A DNA stretch of 64,000 bases, taken from an uncultured Clostridia bacterium (GTDB taxonomy: Bacteria; Bacillota; Clostridia; Oscillospirales; Acutalibacteraceae). This document shows positions 24,049-33,435 of this stretch, in pieces. Numbering within the stretch: the first letter of the stretch is position 1; every line of letters starts with the position of its first letter. The DNA is taken from positions 1 to 64,000 of the forward strand of contig CAJFTS010000033.1 of assembly GCA_904420015.1 (NCBI GenBank), read 5' to 3'. The notes under the pieces are model-generated. The model was given only the letters and a program-made list of their open reading frames with translations. It was not told where the DNA came from and ran no database searches. The position numbers and the translations under genes are program-made.

Positions 24049-25482
24049 ATGGAATACGAGGTTGTTATGGGCTTGGAAGTGCATACCGAGCTTGCGACCA
24101 AAACGAAAATTTTCTGTTCCTGCTCTACCGAATTCGGAGGGGGGCCCAATACCCATATCTGCCCCGGCTGCGCGGGGATGCCGGGTACGCTGCCGGTCAT
24201 GAATAAGAAGGTGGTGGAATTCGGCATTGCGGCGGCCTTGGTCACCAACAGCAAAATCAACCAGTATACCACCTTTGATAAAAAGAACTATTTCTATCCG
24301 GATCTGGCCTGCTCTTATCAGATTACCCAGCTGTTCCATCCCATCTGCGTGGACGGCAGTGTGGAAATTGAAACCTCCCAGGGTAAGAAAACCATTGGGT
24401 TAAAGCAAATCCATATGGAGGAGGACGCGGGCAAGCTCAAGCATGACCCGTTTACCGACAGCTCTCTGGTGGACTATAACCGTTCCAGCATGCCGCTTCT
24501 GGAAATTGTCAGCAAGCCGGATTTCCGCTCGGCGGAAGAGGTGGTGGCGTATTTGGAAAAGCTGCGCTCCATGCTCAAAGCCATCGGGGTATCCGACTGC
24601 AAGATGCAGGAGGGCTCCATGCGGGCGGACATCAACCTGTCGGTACGGCCAATGGGGAGCACCGAGCTGGGGGTTCGGGCGGAAATGAAGAATATGAACT
24701 CCTTAAAATCCATCACCCGCGCCATTGAATATGAGACTGCCCGGCATATCGACCTGATCGAATCGGGCAACGCCCATAAGCTCAAGCAGGAGACCCGCCG
24801 GTGGGACGACGAAAAGGGCAAAACCTACGCCATGCGCTCCAAGGAAAACGCCCAGGATTACCGGTATTTCCCCAATCCCGATTTGCCTCCCATCGTCATC
24901 AGCGACGAATGGATTGAACGGGTCCGCCAAAGCTTGCCGGAACTGCCGGAGGCGAAGTTTGCCAGGTATACCCAAACGCTGGGGTTCAGCGAGGCGGACA
25001 GCCGCCTGCTTACCGGCATCAAGGTACTCTCCGACCTGTGCGACTACTGCATCGAAGCAGGGATTGCCCCGCAGACGGCAGCCAACTGGATTACCGGCGA
25101 GGTAATGAATTTAGCAAGGAACGCCGGTAAGCAGGCCGACGATCTGATTTTGCGTAAGGAAAGCCTGGCAAAGCTCATCGGGCTGGTGGAGAAAAACGTC
25201 ATCAACCGCAACACCGCCAAGAAGGTGTTGGCGGAGGTATACCAAAAGGATGTAGACCCGGAGGAATACGTCAAGCAAAACGGTTTGGCAATGGTGTCCG
25301 ACAAGGGGGCCATTGAACAGATGGTCAAAGACGTACTGGCGGCCAATGAAAAGGTCGTGGAGGATTACCGGGGCGGCAAGACCCAGGCCAGAGGCTTCCT
25401 CTTCGGCCAGATCATGAAGCAAGCCAAGGGCAAGGCCGACACCAAGCTCATCAACGAAATTTTAAACGAACAGCTCGGCTGA
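24049..25482 (+). CDS. gatB: Aspartyl/glutamyl-tRNA amidotransferase subunit B
   Basis: GatB phosphorylates the mischarged Asp- or Glu-tRNA and transfers ammonia to it. The 477-residue product is full length. It starts YEVVMGLEVHTELATKTKIFCSC and has the zinc-site Cys (CSCSTEF...ICPGCAGMPGTLP). The kinase core has KNYFYPDL and IHMEEDAGKLKHD, and the C-terminal YqeY-like tail has GFLFGQIMKQAKGKAD. Its ATG abuts the gatA stop, so the two are coupled. Unlike GatA, nothing here looks degenerate, apart from DLACSYQ where DLPKGYQ is usual. Confidence 0.95.
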   Translation: MEYEVVMGLEVHTELATKTKIFCSCSTEFGGGPNTHICPGCAGMPGTLPVMNKKVVEFGIAAALVTNSKINQYTTFDKKNYFYPDLACSYQITQLFHPICVDGSVEIETSQGKKTIGLKQIHMEEDAGKLKHDPFTDSSLVDYNRSSMPLLEIVSKPDFRSAEEVVAYLEKLRSMLKAIGVSDCKMQEGSMRADINLSVRPMGSTELGVRAEMKNMNSLKSITRAIEYETARHIDLIESGNAHKLKQETRRWDDEKGKTYAMRSKENAQDYRYFPNPDLPPIVISDEWIERVRQSLPELPEAKFARYTQTLGFSEADSRLLTGIKVLSDLCDYCIEAGIAPQTAANWITGEVMNLARNAGKQADDLILRKESLAKLIGLVEKNVINRNTAKKVLAEVYQKDVDPEEYVKQNGLAMVSDKGAIEQMVKDVLAANEKVVEDYRGGKTQARGFLFGQIMKQAKGKADTKLINEILNEQLG

Positions 25483-25495
25483 CGAGTAAAAAAAT

Positions 25496-25523
25496 CGCCT
25501 GGAGGTCTCCAGGCGGTTTTTTT
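25496..25523 (+). terminator. Intrinsic terminator of aspS-gatCAB
   Basis: An 8-bp stem CGCCTGGA/TCCAGGCG with a 4-nt loop is followed by G and a run of seven Ts, 14 nt after the gatB stop. Confidence 0.9.
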
Positions 25524-25802
25524 CAGCAGCCAAGCGATCAGGTTACCGAAGAATTCTATAAAACAAACGGGAGCATTGCAATGCAGGGATAATTTCACCT
25601 GTTTCGACGCTCGAATACCGAATTTGTGGAGGAAAGGGCTTTCCCTGCCGATGCCGGACGGCGGCTCCTTTTTCACCCCGGTCAAGCGTCGCCGCATAGC
25701 TTAGAGGATGGAAGGATAAAATGGCGGGCATCCATTTCCTGCATTTTCCCTTCCGGCCGCCCCGTTCTTTTCCTTCAAGCCTCCTAGGAGAACAAGGCGG
25801 CA
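25524..25802. other. Gene-free stretch
   Basis: About 280 nt between two terminators downstream of convergent genes. No ORF with a ribosome-binding site, repeat or RNA fold was recognised. Confidence 0.45.
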
Positions 25803-25845
25803 AAAAAGGCCGGTGAATCCATTGATTCCCGGCCTTTTTCCTTTT
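25803..25845. terminator. Bidirectional terminator after the TelA-family gene
   Basis: AAAAAGGCCGG pairs with CCGGCCTTTTT around an inner GAATC/GATTC stem. It lies directly at the 3' end of the minus-strand TelA gene. Confidence 0.85.
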
Positions 25846-26982
25846 TTAAGAACGGATTTCCAACAACTTTTGCTTAAGCTCCCCTTCAATGCGGCCAAGC
25901 TCTGCTTCCGCCTCCCGGCGCTTCTGCCGTCCTTCTTCCTGGATACGGAGGACTTCGTCCAGGGTAGAAATCAAGCTTTCGTTGGTGTTGCGCAGCGTCT
26001 CGATATCCACGATCCCCCGTTCAGACTCCTTTGCCGTCTCAATGGTAGCCATCTTCAGGGTCTCGGCATTCTTACGCAGCAGCTCATTGGTCATATTGGA
26101 CACGTCATGCTGGGCCTGGGCGGCCTGCTGGGAATGGACCACTCCCAACGCAAGGACCATCTGGCTTTTCCACAGCGGGATGGTGTTGACCAGGGTGGAT
26201 TGGATCTTATCGGTCATCAGGGTATCGTTGCCCTGCACCAAACGGATCTGGGGCGCCATCTGGATGGAGATCATCCGCGTCAGCTCCAGATCGTGCAGCT
26301 TTTTTTCAAACCGGTTGCACAGCCCCGACAGGTCGTTGACCGCCTGGGCATCCTCCGGCAGGCCGGACTGCCTCGCCTTCTCCTGAAGGGCCGGCAGCTG
26401 TGTCTGCTGTACCTCGGAAAGCTTCTTTTTGCCCGCCATGATGTACATGGACAGCTCCTTAAAATAAACCCTGTTGAGCTCGTACATCTTGTCAAGCATG
26501 GCGATATCCTTTAACAGCTGAATCTGATGATTCTCCAGGGCCGTGCAGATCTTGTCAATGTTGGCCTCCGCCTTGTCGTACTTGGCTTTCATGGCGGTGA
26601 GCTTATTGGAGCTGCGCTTAAAAAAGCCGAAAATACCCTTGTCGTTTTCATCCACATCAAAGCTCTTGAGTTCGGTGACCACGCTGGAGAGCATCTCGCC
26701 CACCTCGCCCAAATCCTTGGTGCGCACGTTGCTCAAAGCCGTCTCCGAAAAGTCTGCGATCTTCTTCTGCGCACCGGAACCATACTGGAGAATCATGGCG
26801 GAATTGTCCAGCTCAATCTTGGAAGCAAAATCATCCACCATCTTTTTCTCCTCCGCCGTCAACGCCTCCTCCTCGAACACCGGGGCCGGCGGCTGGCTTG
26901 GCGCAGTCTGCATCGGGGCGGGCGCTTCCCCTCCAAAGGGTTCAAAGGTCAAAGTCGGGACTTCCATCTTCTCTTCGTTCAT
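25846..26982 (-). CDS. TelA/KlaA-family toxic anion resistance protein
   Basis: The family is named for tellurite resistance, but many members are of uncertain role in envelope stress. The 378-residue product has a Pro-rich N-terminus and then a long, nearly all-helical body. Family segments include IADFSETALSNVRTKDLGEVGEMLSSVVTELKSFD and MDDKIQSTLVNTIPLWKSQMVLALGVVHSQQA-like sequence. There is no signal peptide. It lies 68 nt downstream of an XpaC-family gene on the same strand. TelA and XpaC pairs recur together in Firmicutes. Confidence 0.88.
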   Translation of the reverse strand: MNEEKMEVPTLTFEPFGGEAPAPMQTAPSQPPAPVFEEEALTAEEKKMVDDFASKIELDNSAMILQYGSGAQKKIADFSETALSNVRTKDLGEVGEMLSSVVTELKSFDVDENDKGIFGFFKRSSNKLTAMKAKYDKAEANIDKICTALENHQIQLLKDIAMLDKMYELNRVYFKELSMYIMAGKKKLSEVQQTQLPALQEKARQSGLPEDAQAVNDLSGLCNRFEKKLHDLELTRMISIQMAPQIRLVQGNDTLMTDKIQSTLVNTIPLWKSQMVLALGVVHSQQAAQAQHDVSNMTNELLRKNAETLKMATIETAKESERGIVDIETLRNTNESLISTLDEVLRIQEEGRQKRREAEAELGRIEGELKQKLLEIRS

Positions 26983-27050
26983 TTCGAGTCGTACCTCCTA
27001 CATTCAGGTCGCAGGCCGTCCTACCGGCGGCCATGGACGGCAGCATTCGA

Positions 27051-28268
27051 TCAGGATACCGGGCCCTTGTCCTGGGATTCTTCAAACGAGTGTCCGGTCA
27101 GCCCCTCCTGGGCCAGCATAGTCTGAAGCACCGAAATGTCGGTGGAAATATCCAGCGCATCATCCTCAAACAACCGGTCGAGCAGCTTCTCAAATGCGGC
27201 GCTGATGGTATCGAGGGTATCGCGGATCTCCCGCTTGGCGGCAGTGATATTCTCCCCCTGCACCGGCTGCTCCTCAAACTCCCGGTAGGTGTTGACCAGC
27301 TTTAAGGTGGTGGGCAGATAATAGCTCATAAACTTGCGGATTTCCGGCAGCTTTTGGGGATGCTGCTGGACATGAGAAAAAATCTTCGCCGTCACATCCT
27401 CCAGCCGGAACAGCTTGTTGGAAATATCCTCCCCCGGCATGGCGTCGTTGGCCTCCCGGATCTGCCGCAGGTATTCCCTTCCTTCGTCGATGGTCTTATG
27501 CAGCAAGGCGGCATTGGGGTCTTTTTCCTCCATTTCCCGCCGCCGCTGCTCCTCGAGCTGACGCTGCCGGACGCTTTCCTGCAGCTCCAGGTATTGCTCA
27601 TAGGTGTCCTGATCGGTCATCAGGCAGGTTTCCTGCTCGTCGATATGCCCATCCGGAAACATCCGAAGCCGGATCATCCTGTGCAAATCCTTCGCTACAA
27701 AGGCGTGATCCTTTCGTACCGCCGCCGCAAGCTCCCGAATTTCACAAAACGTCCGCCCGTCGAGCACCTTGCAGTAGCATCGATACCGTTTTACCCGGCC
27801 CCGCTGCCGCGCCCCTACGGCAACCATAGCGGCGCATCCCGCCGCAATCGGAGCAAAGCAGGCGGTCAGGATCGGGAACACCACGACGCCGGAAAACACG
27901 GCGGTCAGGATGGCAAACACCAGCGCCGCAATGGCAAACGGAATTCCAAACACCAGGCCAAAGACCAAAAACAGCACGCCGGAGACCGAACCTGCCGGCA
28001 TTTTGTTTTTTCGCACCGCCGGCGCCGAATAGGAATAGGCCGGCTGTGTGGATTTCTCCCGGGGCGGCTGGTAAGCGTCCTTGCGATACCCGGGCGGGGT
28101 CGTATATCCTTTGTTGGCGGAATCGGCCGCATGCTTCACGTTTTGTGCGGCGGATTTCACCGCGTCCTTTACGGTATGCTTTAATTCGGAAAATTCATTG
28201 GAATGCAGCGCGTTTTTTACCGCCCTTCCCACATCGCGTCCGATGTCTGAAAAATTCCGGTTTTCCAT
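27051..28268 (-). CDS. XpaC-family membrane protein
   Basis: XpaC was named for 5-bromo-4-chloroindolyl phosphate hydrolysis, though a true hydrolase activity is unproven. The 405-residue product has a polar, amphipathic N-terminus (SELKHTVKDAVKSAAQNVKHAAD). Two adjacent hydrophobic hairpins follow at about residues 98-150. The long helical C-terminal cytoplasmic part contains LLHKTIDEGREYLRQIREAND and FMSYYLPTTLKLVNTYREFEEQPVQGENI. AAGGAGGT is directly followed by ATGCGGATG; the second ATG (28268) has the better spacing. It is transcribed from a strong promoter and followed by the TelA gene. Confidence 0.87.
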   Translation of the reverse strand: MENRNFSDIGRDVGRAVKNALHSNEFSELKHTVKDAVKSAAQNVKHAADSANKGYTTPPGYRKDAYQPPREKSTQPAYSYSAPAVRKNKMPAGSVSGVLFLVFGLVFGIPFAIAALVFAILTAVFSGVVVFPILTACFAPIAAGCAAMVAVGARQRGRVKRYRCYCKVLDGRTFCEIRELAAAVRKDHAFVAKDLHRMIRLRMFPDGHIDEQETCLMTDQDTYEQYLELQESVRQRQLEEQRRREMEEKDPNAALLHKTIDEGREYLRQIREANDAMPGEDISNKLFRLEDVTAKIFSHVQQHPQKLPEIRKFMSYYLPTTLKLVNTYREFEEQPVQGENITAAKREIRDTLDTISAAFEKLLDRLFEDDALDISTDISVLQTMLAQEGLTGHSFEESQDKGPVS

Positions 28269-28295
28269 CCGCATACCTCCTTGCTGTTTTGTTTC

Positions 28296-28324
28296 ATTAT
28301 ATCGCATTCGCTGGGAAAGTACAA
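28296..28324 (-). promoter_or_regulatory. Sigma-A promoter of the xpaC-telA operon
   Basis: On the minus strand TTGTAC and TATAAT are separated by 17 nt, about 30 nt upstream of the XpaC start. It lies in the 192-bp gap divergent from ldh. Confidence 0.75.
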
Positions 28325-28460
28325 CCTTAAAATCTTCCCGGACTTGCCGCTCTCCACCCGGGATTGCACGGTTTTCCCCAATTCTTTGGGATATTCCGCA
28401 TTCCTTCTGCGCACACTTTTCTTATACCCATCCGTTCGCATCCTATTAGGAGGTTTTATT

Positions 28461-29456
28461 ATGAATATAAGAAAATGCGCCGTCATCGGCTGCGGCTATG
28501 TGGGGGCGACCACCGCCTTCGCCCTGCTGCAAAGCGGGCTGTTCTCCGAGATGGTCCTCATCGACCAAAACCGCAAAAAGGCGTTGGGCGAGGCGATGGA
28601 CCTGAGCCACTCCGTCCCCTTTGTCAAGCCGGTGGAGGTGGTCGCGGGCGACTACCCCGACCTTGCCGACTGCGCCCTGGTTATCATTACCGCCGGAGCC
28701 GGGCAGGCCCCCGGAGAAACGCGCCTGGATCTGGTACACAAGAATGTCGCAATCTTTCATTCCATTATTCCCCAGATCATCCGATATAATCGGGATTGTA
28801 TCCTGCTGGTGGTCTCCAATCCGGTGGATATTCTCACCTATGTGACCCTCCGGCTGTCCGGGTTCCCCCCTCAGCGGGTAATCGGCTCGGGCACGGTGCT
28901 GGATACGTCGCGGCTGAAATTCCTGCTGGGCGCCCATTTTGAGGTGGACCCCCGCAACGTCCACGCCTTTATGATCGGGGAACACGGAGACACCGAGCTG
29001 CCCGTCTACAGCTCCGCCAACGTATCCGGCATCGACTTCGACCATTTCTGCCAAAGCTGTGACCGCAGCTGCGACCAAGAAACCCTCCGCCGCATTTACG
29101 AGGAGGTCAAGAACAGCGCCTACCGGGTAATTGAGAACAAGGGCGCCACCTATTATGCCATCGCTCTGGCGGTTTTGCGGATTGTGGAGGCCCTAATGCG
29201 GGACGAGCACTCGGTGCTGACGGTCTCGGTTTTGCCGGAGGGGCACTATGACTTAAACGACCTGTGCATCGGCTTGCCGGCAATCGTCGGGCGCCGCGGC
29301 ATTGAACGGGTACTGGACGTGCCGCTGGACGAGGGGGAATTCGGCCTGCTGCAAAAAAGCGCCGCCCAGATGAAAAAGGTCATTGGGGAAATCCACTGGG
29401 AATCAGACGGCTTTCTCTATCCAAACAGTATAAAACCAAAACAATTTATATTATAG
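28461..29456 (+). CDS. ldh: L-lactate dehydrogenase
   Basis: This enzyme reduces pyruvate to L-lactate with NADH. The 331-residue product has the Rossmann motif GCGYVGATTAFAL near residue 10, VIITAGAGQAPGETRLDL with the substrate-loop Arg and VVSNPVDILTYV. IGSGTVLDTSRLKFLL and the catalytic IGEHGDTELPVYS complete the pattern. The C-terminus is ~15 residues longer than many LDHs (DGFLYPNSIKPKQFIL). AGGAGG stands nine nt before the ATG; the track start at 28281 is unsupported. A malate dehydrogenase is less likely given the substrate loop. Confidence 0.93.
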   Translation: MNIRKCAVIGCGYVGATTAFALLQSGLFSEMVLIDQNRKKALGEAMDLSHSVPFVKPVEVVAGDYPDLADCALVIITAGAGQAPGETRLDLVHKNVAIFHSIIPQIIRYNRDCILLVVSNPVDILTYVTLRLSGFPPQRVIGSGTVLDTSRLKFLLGAHFEVDPRNVHAFMIGEHGDTELPVYSSANVSGIDFDHFCQSCDRSCDQETLRRIYEEVKNSAYRVIENKGATYYAIALAVLRIVEALMRDEHSVLTVSVLPEGHYDLNDLCIGLPAIVGRRGIERVLDVPLDEGEFGLLQKSAAQMKKVIGEIHWESDGFLYPNSIKPKQFIL

Positions 29457-29471
29457 TATATCACGTAATCC

Positions 29472-29515
29472 AAAAGCGCCTGGGAACCCACTTCTTTCCC
29501 AGGCGCTTTTTCGCA
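29472..29515 (+). terminator. Intrinsic terminator after ldh
   Basis: A 14-bp stem AAAAGCGCCTGGGA/TCCCAGGCGCTTTT is followed by TTTCG, 16 nt after the ldh stop. Confidence 0.9.
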
Positions 29516-29829
29516 TATTCGGTTCCTCGGATGCCGTTTTATGGACAAACCCGTTAGTCGAAATGGTATTCTCCAACCACATTGGGGCGGTATTGGCCGG
29601 TCCCTAGAAGGGGGCTAAAAAATAGCTTTGCCCGCCTTTGCATCTGGGATGCCGGTTGCAGCCGTCTGTTTCGAGCTTAATTCGATTTAGGAAAATAACC
29701 CGATTCCTTTTGTCTTACTGCCTGCTTCCACCCTCCTCTTTGCCAAGGCTTTTTTCCTGCCCCTGGTTCTGCCGGGGCTATGCATAATAAAATTTTGTAG
29801 TTGATACGAATTATTGTCTCCTTTTTCTG
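29516..29829. other. Gene-free stretch
   Basis: About 310 nt at the 3' ends of two convergent genes. I see no supported ORF, repeat or structured RNA in it, and no clear terminator for the transglutaminase operon. Confidence 0.45.
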
Positions 29830-32259
29830 TTACAGGCAGCGACCATACTGCATCCACAGCCGTTTCAGCCAGTTTTTCTCCTGATACAGCTGCTTGCGGA
29901 CAGTAAACACCAGATGGGACACCTCCTGTACCTCTTCCCGCTTTACCTGCTGTCCGCTGAAGCAGGCTTTGAGCACCAGCTCCATGCAGCGTGTGCTCTC
30001 CTGCAAGGTCAGGGAAGCAAACCGGCTGCTGAGCAGCTCCGGCTCATAGCAGATCCGCTGCGCATCCGGACAGCCTGCGAAGGAAAGCAGCTTGCAAAGA
30101 TATCCGTAAAGCTTTCGCATATTCCGGTTTTCATCGGTGGTATGGAAGGACCTTCTCCGGCGCTGTCCCACAATGGCCTGCCGGGCGATCACCGCCAGCA
30201 AAAGAGCCATAAGGCCCAGCACCCCAAAGAAAATGGTGAGCATCACCGCAGCGGGGCCTCCTCTGCCCGACGCGCCGTTTTGCTGGGGCGCACGGGAGGA
30301 GGACGCGGCGGACGCCGCCGTGCTGCTCATAGACGGCTCGGAGGGCGTTTGCGAAGAGGAGGATTCCGGCTGGCTTGTGGAAACCGCACCGCCGAACCCC
30401 GGGGTAAACTCATAGGGCACCCAGCCCGCCCCCCAATCATAGACCTCCACCCAAGCATGGCGCTTGGAATCGTCAATGTTCAGGGTATAGTAGGACTCGG
30501 TAGACTCTTCCGTTACCCAGCTTCCGTCATCCAAAAACCGCTGGGCGGAGATCGCCGTTTCGGACACCTCGGCATGGTCGAATTCATCCGGGCCAACCAG
30601 ATAACCCTCGGCATAGCGGGCAGGTAGACCTGCCGCCCGCAGAAGCAGCGTTGCCGCCGTAGCATAATGGGTGCAGTATCCCCGCTTGTTTTCCAAAAGG
30701 AAGTATTCGGTGAAATCCTTGCCGCTGGGGGTGGATCCCGGCGTGGTGGTATAGGTGGTATTCTGTGCAAGATACTCCCGTATATTCCCTGCGGCCTCTT
30801 CTATGCTGGTGTTTCCACCACAGATGTCGCCCGCCAGCTCCCGCAGCCAGCCCATGCCGTCGGGAAGCTGGGTATAATGCTCCTCTACAAATTCTGCATA
30901 ATCCAAACTATACGAATGACTGTCCCAGATGGAGGGGCGGGATGCTCTTGCTAACTCGGCGCTGGCCGCGTCCGGATTATGCCCATAAAAGACCTGGTAG
31001 GTATTGCCTTCCCCTGTATACAGGGAATACCGGTCGTATTCCAAAAGCGTCTGCCGGCTTTCCAAGGAAAAGTAAGGGAGAAATGCATATTTGGTTCCGG
31101 CCCGCACCGATGTAACCTGGATGGGGGTAATCTCCCCTCCATACTGGCCGTGGTAAGCATGGAGCAGACGGTATTGGCTGACCCCTGAGGTTCCATGCTC
31201 CTGGAAAACCGGCTCTTCCTCATAAACGGAATCCGGCAGCTGGTCCCAGCTCGTCCCGGTATACACGCTTGCGGTATAGCCTTTAAAATAGAGGGTGGAT
31301 TCGGTATAGGGCATCTTAATCTGCAGGTCGGTCTTATAATCGTACCGCAAATCACCCGCCGCCCAAAGGTTCCCTTCCCCGAGCTTGGTTTTGGGCAGAT
31401 TGAGAAAGCCCAGCCAGTCAAAATCCTTGTAATTGAGCCGCAGCGTCTCAAAAGCCTCCGGCCGCTGGTAGTTGGAAGCCGCCAGGATCGCCTGTCCCCC
31501 TACCAGGCAGACCGTCATCACCAAACAGAGGATTAGGCTGACCGGCGCGGCAAGCTGCCGGCTGTACGGGGCAGAGATCCGCTTTGCCCGCTTCTTCGCC
31601 TTTTTCCCAAACCGGCCTGCCGCCAATACCGCCGCCAACTGGGACAGCAGGCAGGAAAACAGAAGCGCCGCCGCCCACAAGGCGGGTGCTCGGGTAAAAT
31701 AAAGCCCGATTTCCAGGAAAGGAACCGTCACCAAGACCACCGGCAGGAACATCGGCCTTCGTACGATACAGTAGCCCAGGGCAATGCACAGAAAGAGCAC
31801 CACAACGACCCACAGAAAGGTCAATGAAGGATAATACTCCACTAGGCGCAGCGTCTGCGGCAGGTTGGGGATGTTGTCCTGCTTTAACACCAGCAGCCCT
31901 TCGTTCCACACAGTGGCGCCCATCCCCACCAGGGTGTCCTTACCGACCGCCAGCAGCCCCAAAAGCAGCCCAAAGGAGACGGGAAAGGTCCACGCACCTA
32001 CACGCTTGGATCGGTAAAGCAACGTGAATCCTACCGAACCGATGGCGATGCTCAAAAAAATCGCCGTGTAATCGCATTCCAAATCATATGCGGTAATAAA
32101 GCTAAACAGCGCGCCGGCCACGCCGGCAAACAGAAGCAGAGCCGGCATTACCACCGTCATCCAGGCGGTCGGCTGCTTGGTAAACGCCTTGGCCGCCACG
32201 GAACTGGAGAAGGTGATGCCGGACGCCATTCTTTTTTCGCTCGCTTTCTTTTTCTTCAT
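29830..32259 (-). CDS. Membrane-anchored transglutaminase-like protein
   Basis: The 809-residue protein has a cluster of about seven transmembrane segments in residues 30-260. An extracytoplasmic transglutaminase-like domain follows: the Cys is in ENKRGYCTHYATAATLLLRAAGLPARYAEGYLVG and the His in RHAWVEVYDWGAGWVPYEFTPG. After a Ser-rich linker there is one more transmembrane segment and a C-terminal helical region. This is the TgpA-like architecture. The ATG at 32259 has TAGGTG six nt upstream. It is the last gene of a moxR-DUF58-transglutaminase operon; the natural substrate is unknown. Confidence 0.9.
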   Translation of the reverse strand: MKKKKASEKRMASGITFSSSVAAKAFTKQPTAWMTVVMPALLLFAGVAGALFSFITAYDLECDYTAIFLSIAIGSVGFTLLYRSKRVGAWTFPVSFGLLLGLLAVGKDTLVGMGATVWNEGLLVLKQDNIPNLPQTLRLVEYYPSLTFLWVVVVLFLCIALGYCIVRRPMFLPVVLVTVPFLEIGLYFTRAPALWAAALLFSCLLSQLAAVLAAGRFGKKAKKRAKRISAPYSRQLAAPVSLILCLVMTVCLVGGQAILAASNYQRPEAFETLRLNYKDFDWLGFLNLPKTKLGEGNLWAAGDLRYDYKTDLQIKMPYTESTLYFKGYTASVYTGTSWDQLPDSVYEEEPVFQEHGTSGVSQYRLLHAYHGQYGGEITPIQVTSVRAGTKYAFLPYFSLESRQTLLEYDRYSLYTGEGNTYQVFYGHNPDAASAELARASRPSIWDSHSYSLDYAEFVEEHYTQLPDGMGWLRELAGDICGGNTSIEEAAGNIREYLAQNTTYTTTPGSTPSGKDFTEYFLLENKRGYCTHYATAATLLLRAAGLPARYAEGYLVGPDEFDHAEVSETAISAQRFLDDGSWVTEESTESYYTLNIDDSKRHAWVEVYDWGAGWVPYEFTPGFGGAVSTSQPESSSSQTPSEPSMSSTAASAASSSRAPQQNGASGRGGPAAVMLTIFFGVLGLMALLLAVIARQAIVGQRRRRSFHTTDENRNMRKLYGYLCKLLSFAGCPDAQRICYEPELLSSRFASLTLQESTRCMELVLKACFSGQQVKREEVQEVSHLVFTVRKQLYQEKNWLKRLWMQYGRCL

Positions 32260-32268
32260 CACGGTCAC

Positions 32269-33435
32269 CTACCATTCCACACCGGCGAGGCTTTCGGGCA
32301 CGTGTTTCGCCGCCACAGGGATCCGTCTCAAATCCGGCTCCAAAAGGGCCGCACTCCCCTCCTGATCGGTCACCTCAAATATGGTAACCGGATCGGGCCG
32401 CCGGTGCAGAGCCGGATGCTGGCAGGCGTCCGGCCGGGTAGTCAGATAGACAAGCCTGCCCTGCAAAATCTCCTCGCAATGCAGCAGGGATAAACATGTC
32501 CTTTCCTTCCCTTCTTCGGGAATCTCACTTTGCAGCAGCTCGCTCATCATAAAAGATTGTTCTTCTGCATTGGAAACATCGAAGAACACATCCTGCCCCT
32601 CCTTCTGCCGGTACCAGCAGACCCGGTGGGCAATCTGTTGATCGAGCAGCTGCATCGAAAGGGTATTGACCAGCTCCAAAAGCCCGTCCAAAAGGGCGGC
32701 ATTCCCGTCCCAGGTCAGCTCCACCACCAGGGTGACGGAATTGGCAATGGGAAGGCTGAATTCCTTGACCACCAAGTCCTCCGCCTTGCTGCTGAGCTTC
32801 CAATGAATCCATTGGGGCCGGTCCCCGTCCTGATAGCCGCGCACGCCGAACAGCTCGGAAGGATCGTCCCCCTTGCGTTCGGTGGAATACCGTTGAACGT
32901 CGCCGGAGGAAACCGAATGGATCACAGGCTGGGCGCTGATCTCCTGTGCCGGAGGCCAGAGGAGAAAGGAAACCGGCTCAGGCTCCTTCCCCTTGCTTTG
33001 AAAGAGCCAAAGCCAATCGTAAACACGAATGCGGGAGGCGGACAGCAGAAAGCTGCCGTAATGCTCGGAGGAAATGGTCCCCCTCACCAGCCTGCGTCCC
33101 CGGGCCGGTACGGAGAAGCACACAATCTGGCTTTCTTTTGCACCATAAATCCGGTTTTTGCATCCCAGCGTCACCCGGCAGGCTGTAATAGGCAGATGGG
33201 AACGGTTCTTCGCCGTGATTTGGTAGCGTACCTCCCGCTTGGCAGCCTCGTCGGTAAATTCCGTAGACAATGTGACCGACAGGCCCCGGCGCATTAAGAG
33301 TACCGCCGCCTTGAGAAAAAGGGGCAGAACCAGAAACGCCAAAAACAGCAGCACCGCAAAGGGCCCACGGAAGGCGATGACAAAGACGCCCAGCCCGATC
33401 AGCGCCGCCAGATAGATCAGCTTAACGCGCAGCAT
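32269..33435 (-). CDS. DUF58 domain protein
   Basis: The 388-residue protein has two N-terminal transmembrane segments (LIYLAALIGLGVFVIAF and AVLLFLAFLVLPLFL). A beta-rich region follows, then the DUF58 signature GVRGYQDGDRPQWIHWKLSSKAEDLVVKEF near residue 205. DUF58 proteins pair with MoxR ATPases and are thought to be von Willebrand-like partners acting at the membrane. I use the ATG at 33435, which overlaps the end of moxR by 14 nt; GGAAGGAAGG stands about ten nt upstream. Confidence 0.88.
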   Translation of the reverse strand: MLRVKLIYLAALIGLGVFVIAFRGPFAVLLFLAFLVLPLFLKAAVLLMRRGLSVTLSTEFTDEAAKREVRYQITAKNRSHLPITACRVTLGCKNRIYGAKESQIVCFSVPARGRRLVRGTISSEHYGSFLLSASRIRVYDWLWLFQSKGKEPEPVSFLLWPPAQEISAQPVIHSVSSGDVQRYSTERKGDDPSELFGVRGYQDGDRPQWIHWKLSSKAEDLVVKEFSLPIANSVTLVVELTWDGNAALLDGLLELVNTLSMQLLDQQIAHRVCWYRQKEGQDVFFDVSNAEEQSFMMSELLQSEIPEEGKERTCLSLLHCEEILQGRLVYLTTRPDACQHPALHRRPDPVTIFEVTDQEGSAALLEPDLRRIPVAAKHVPESLAGVEW

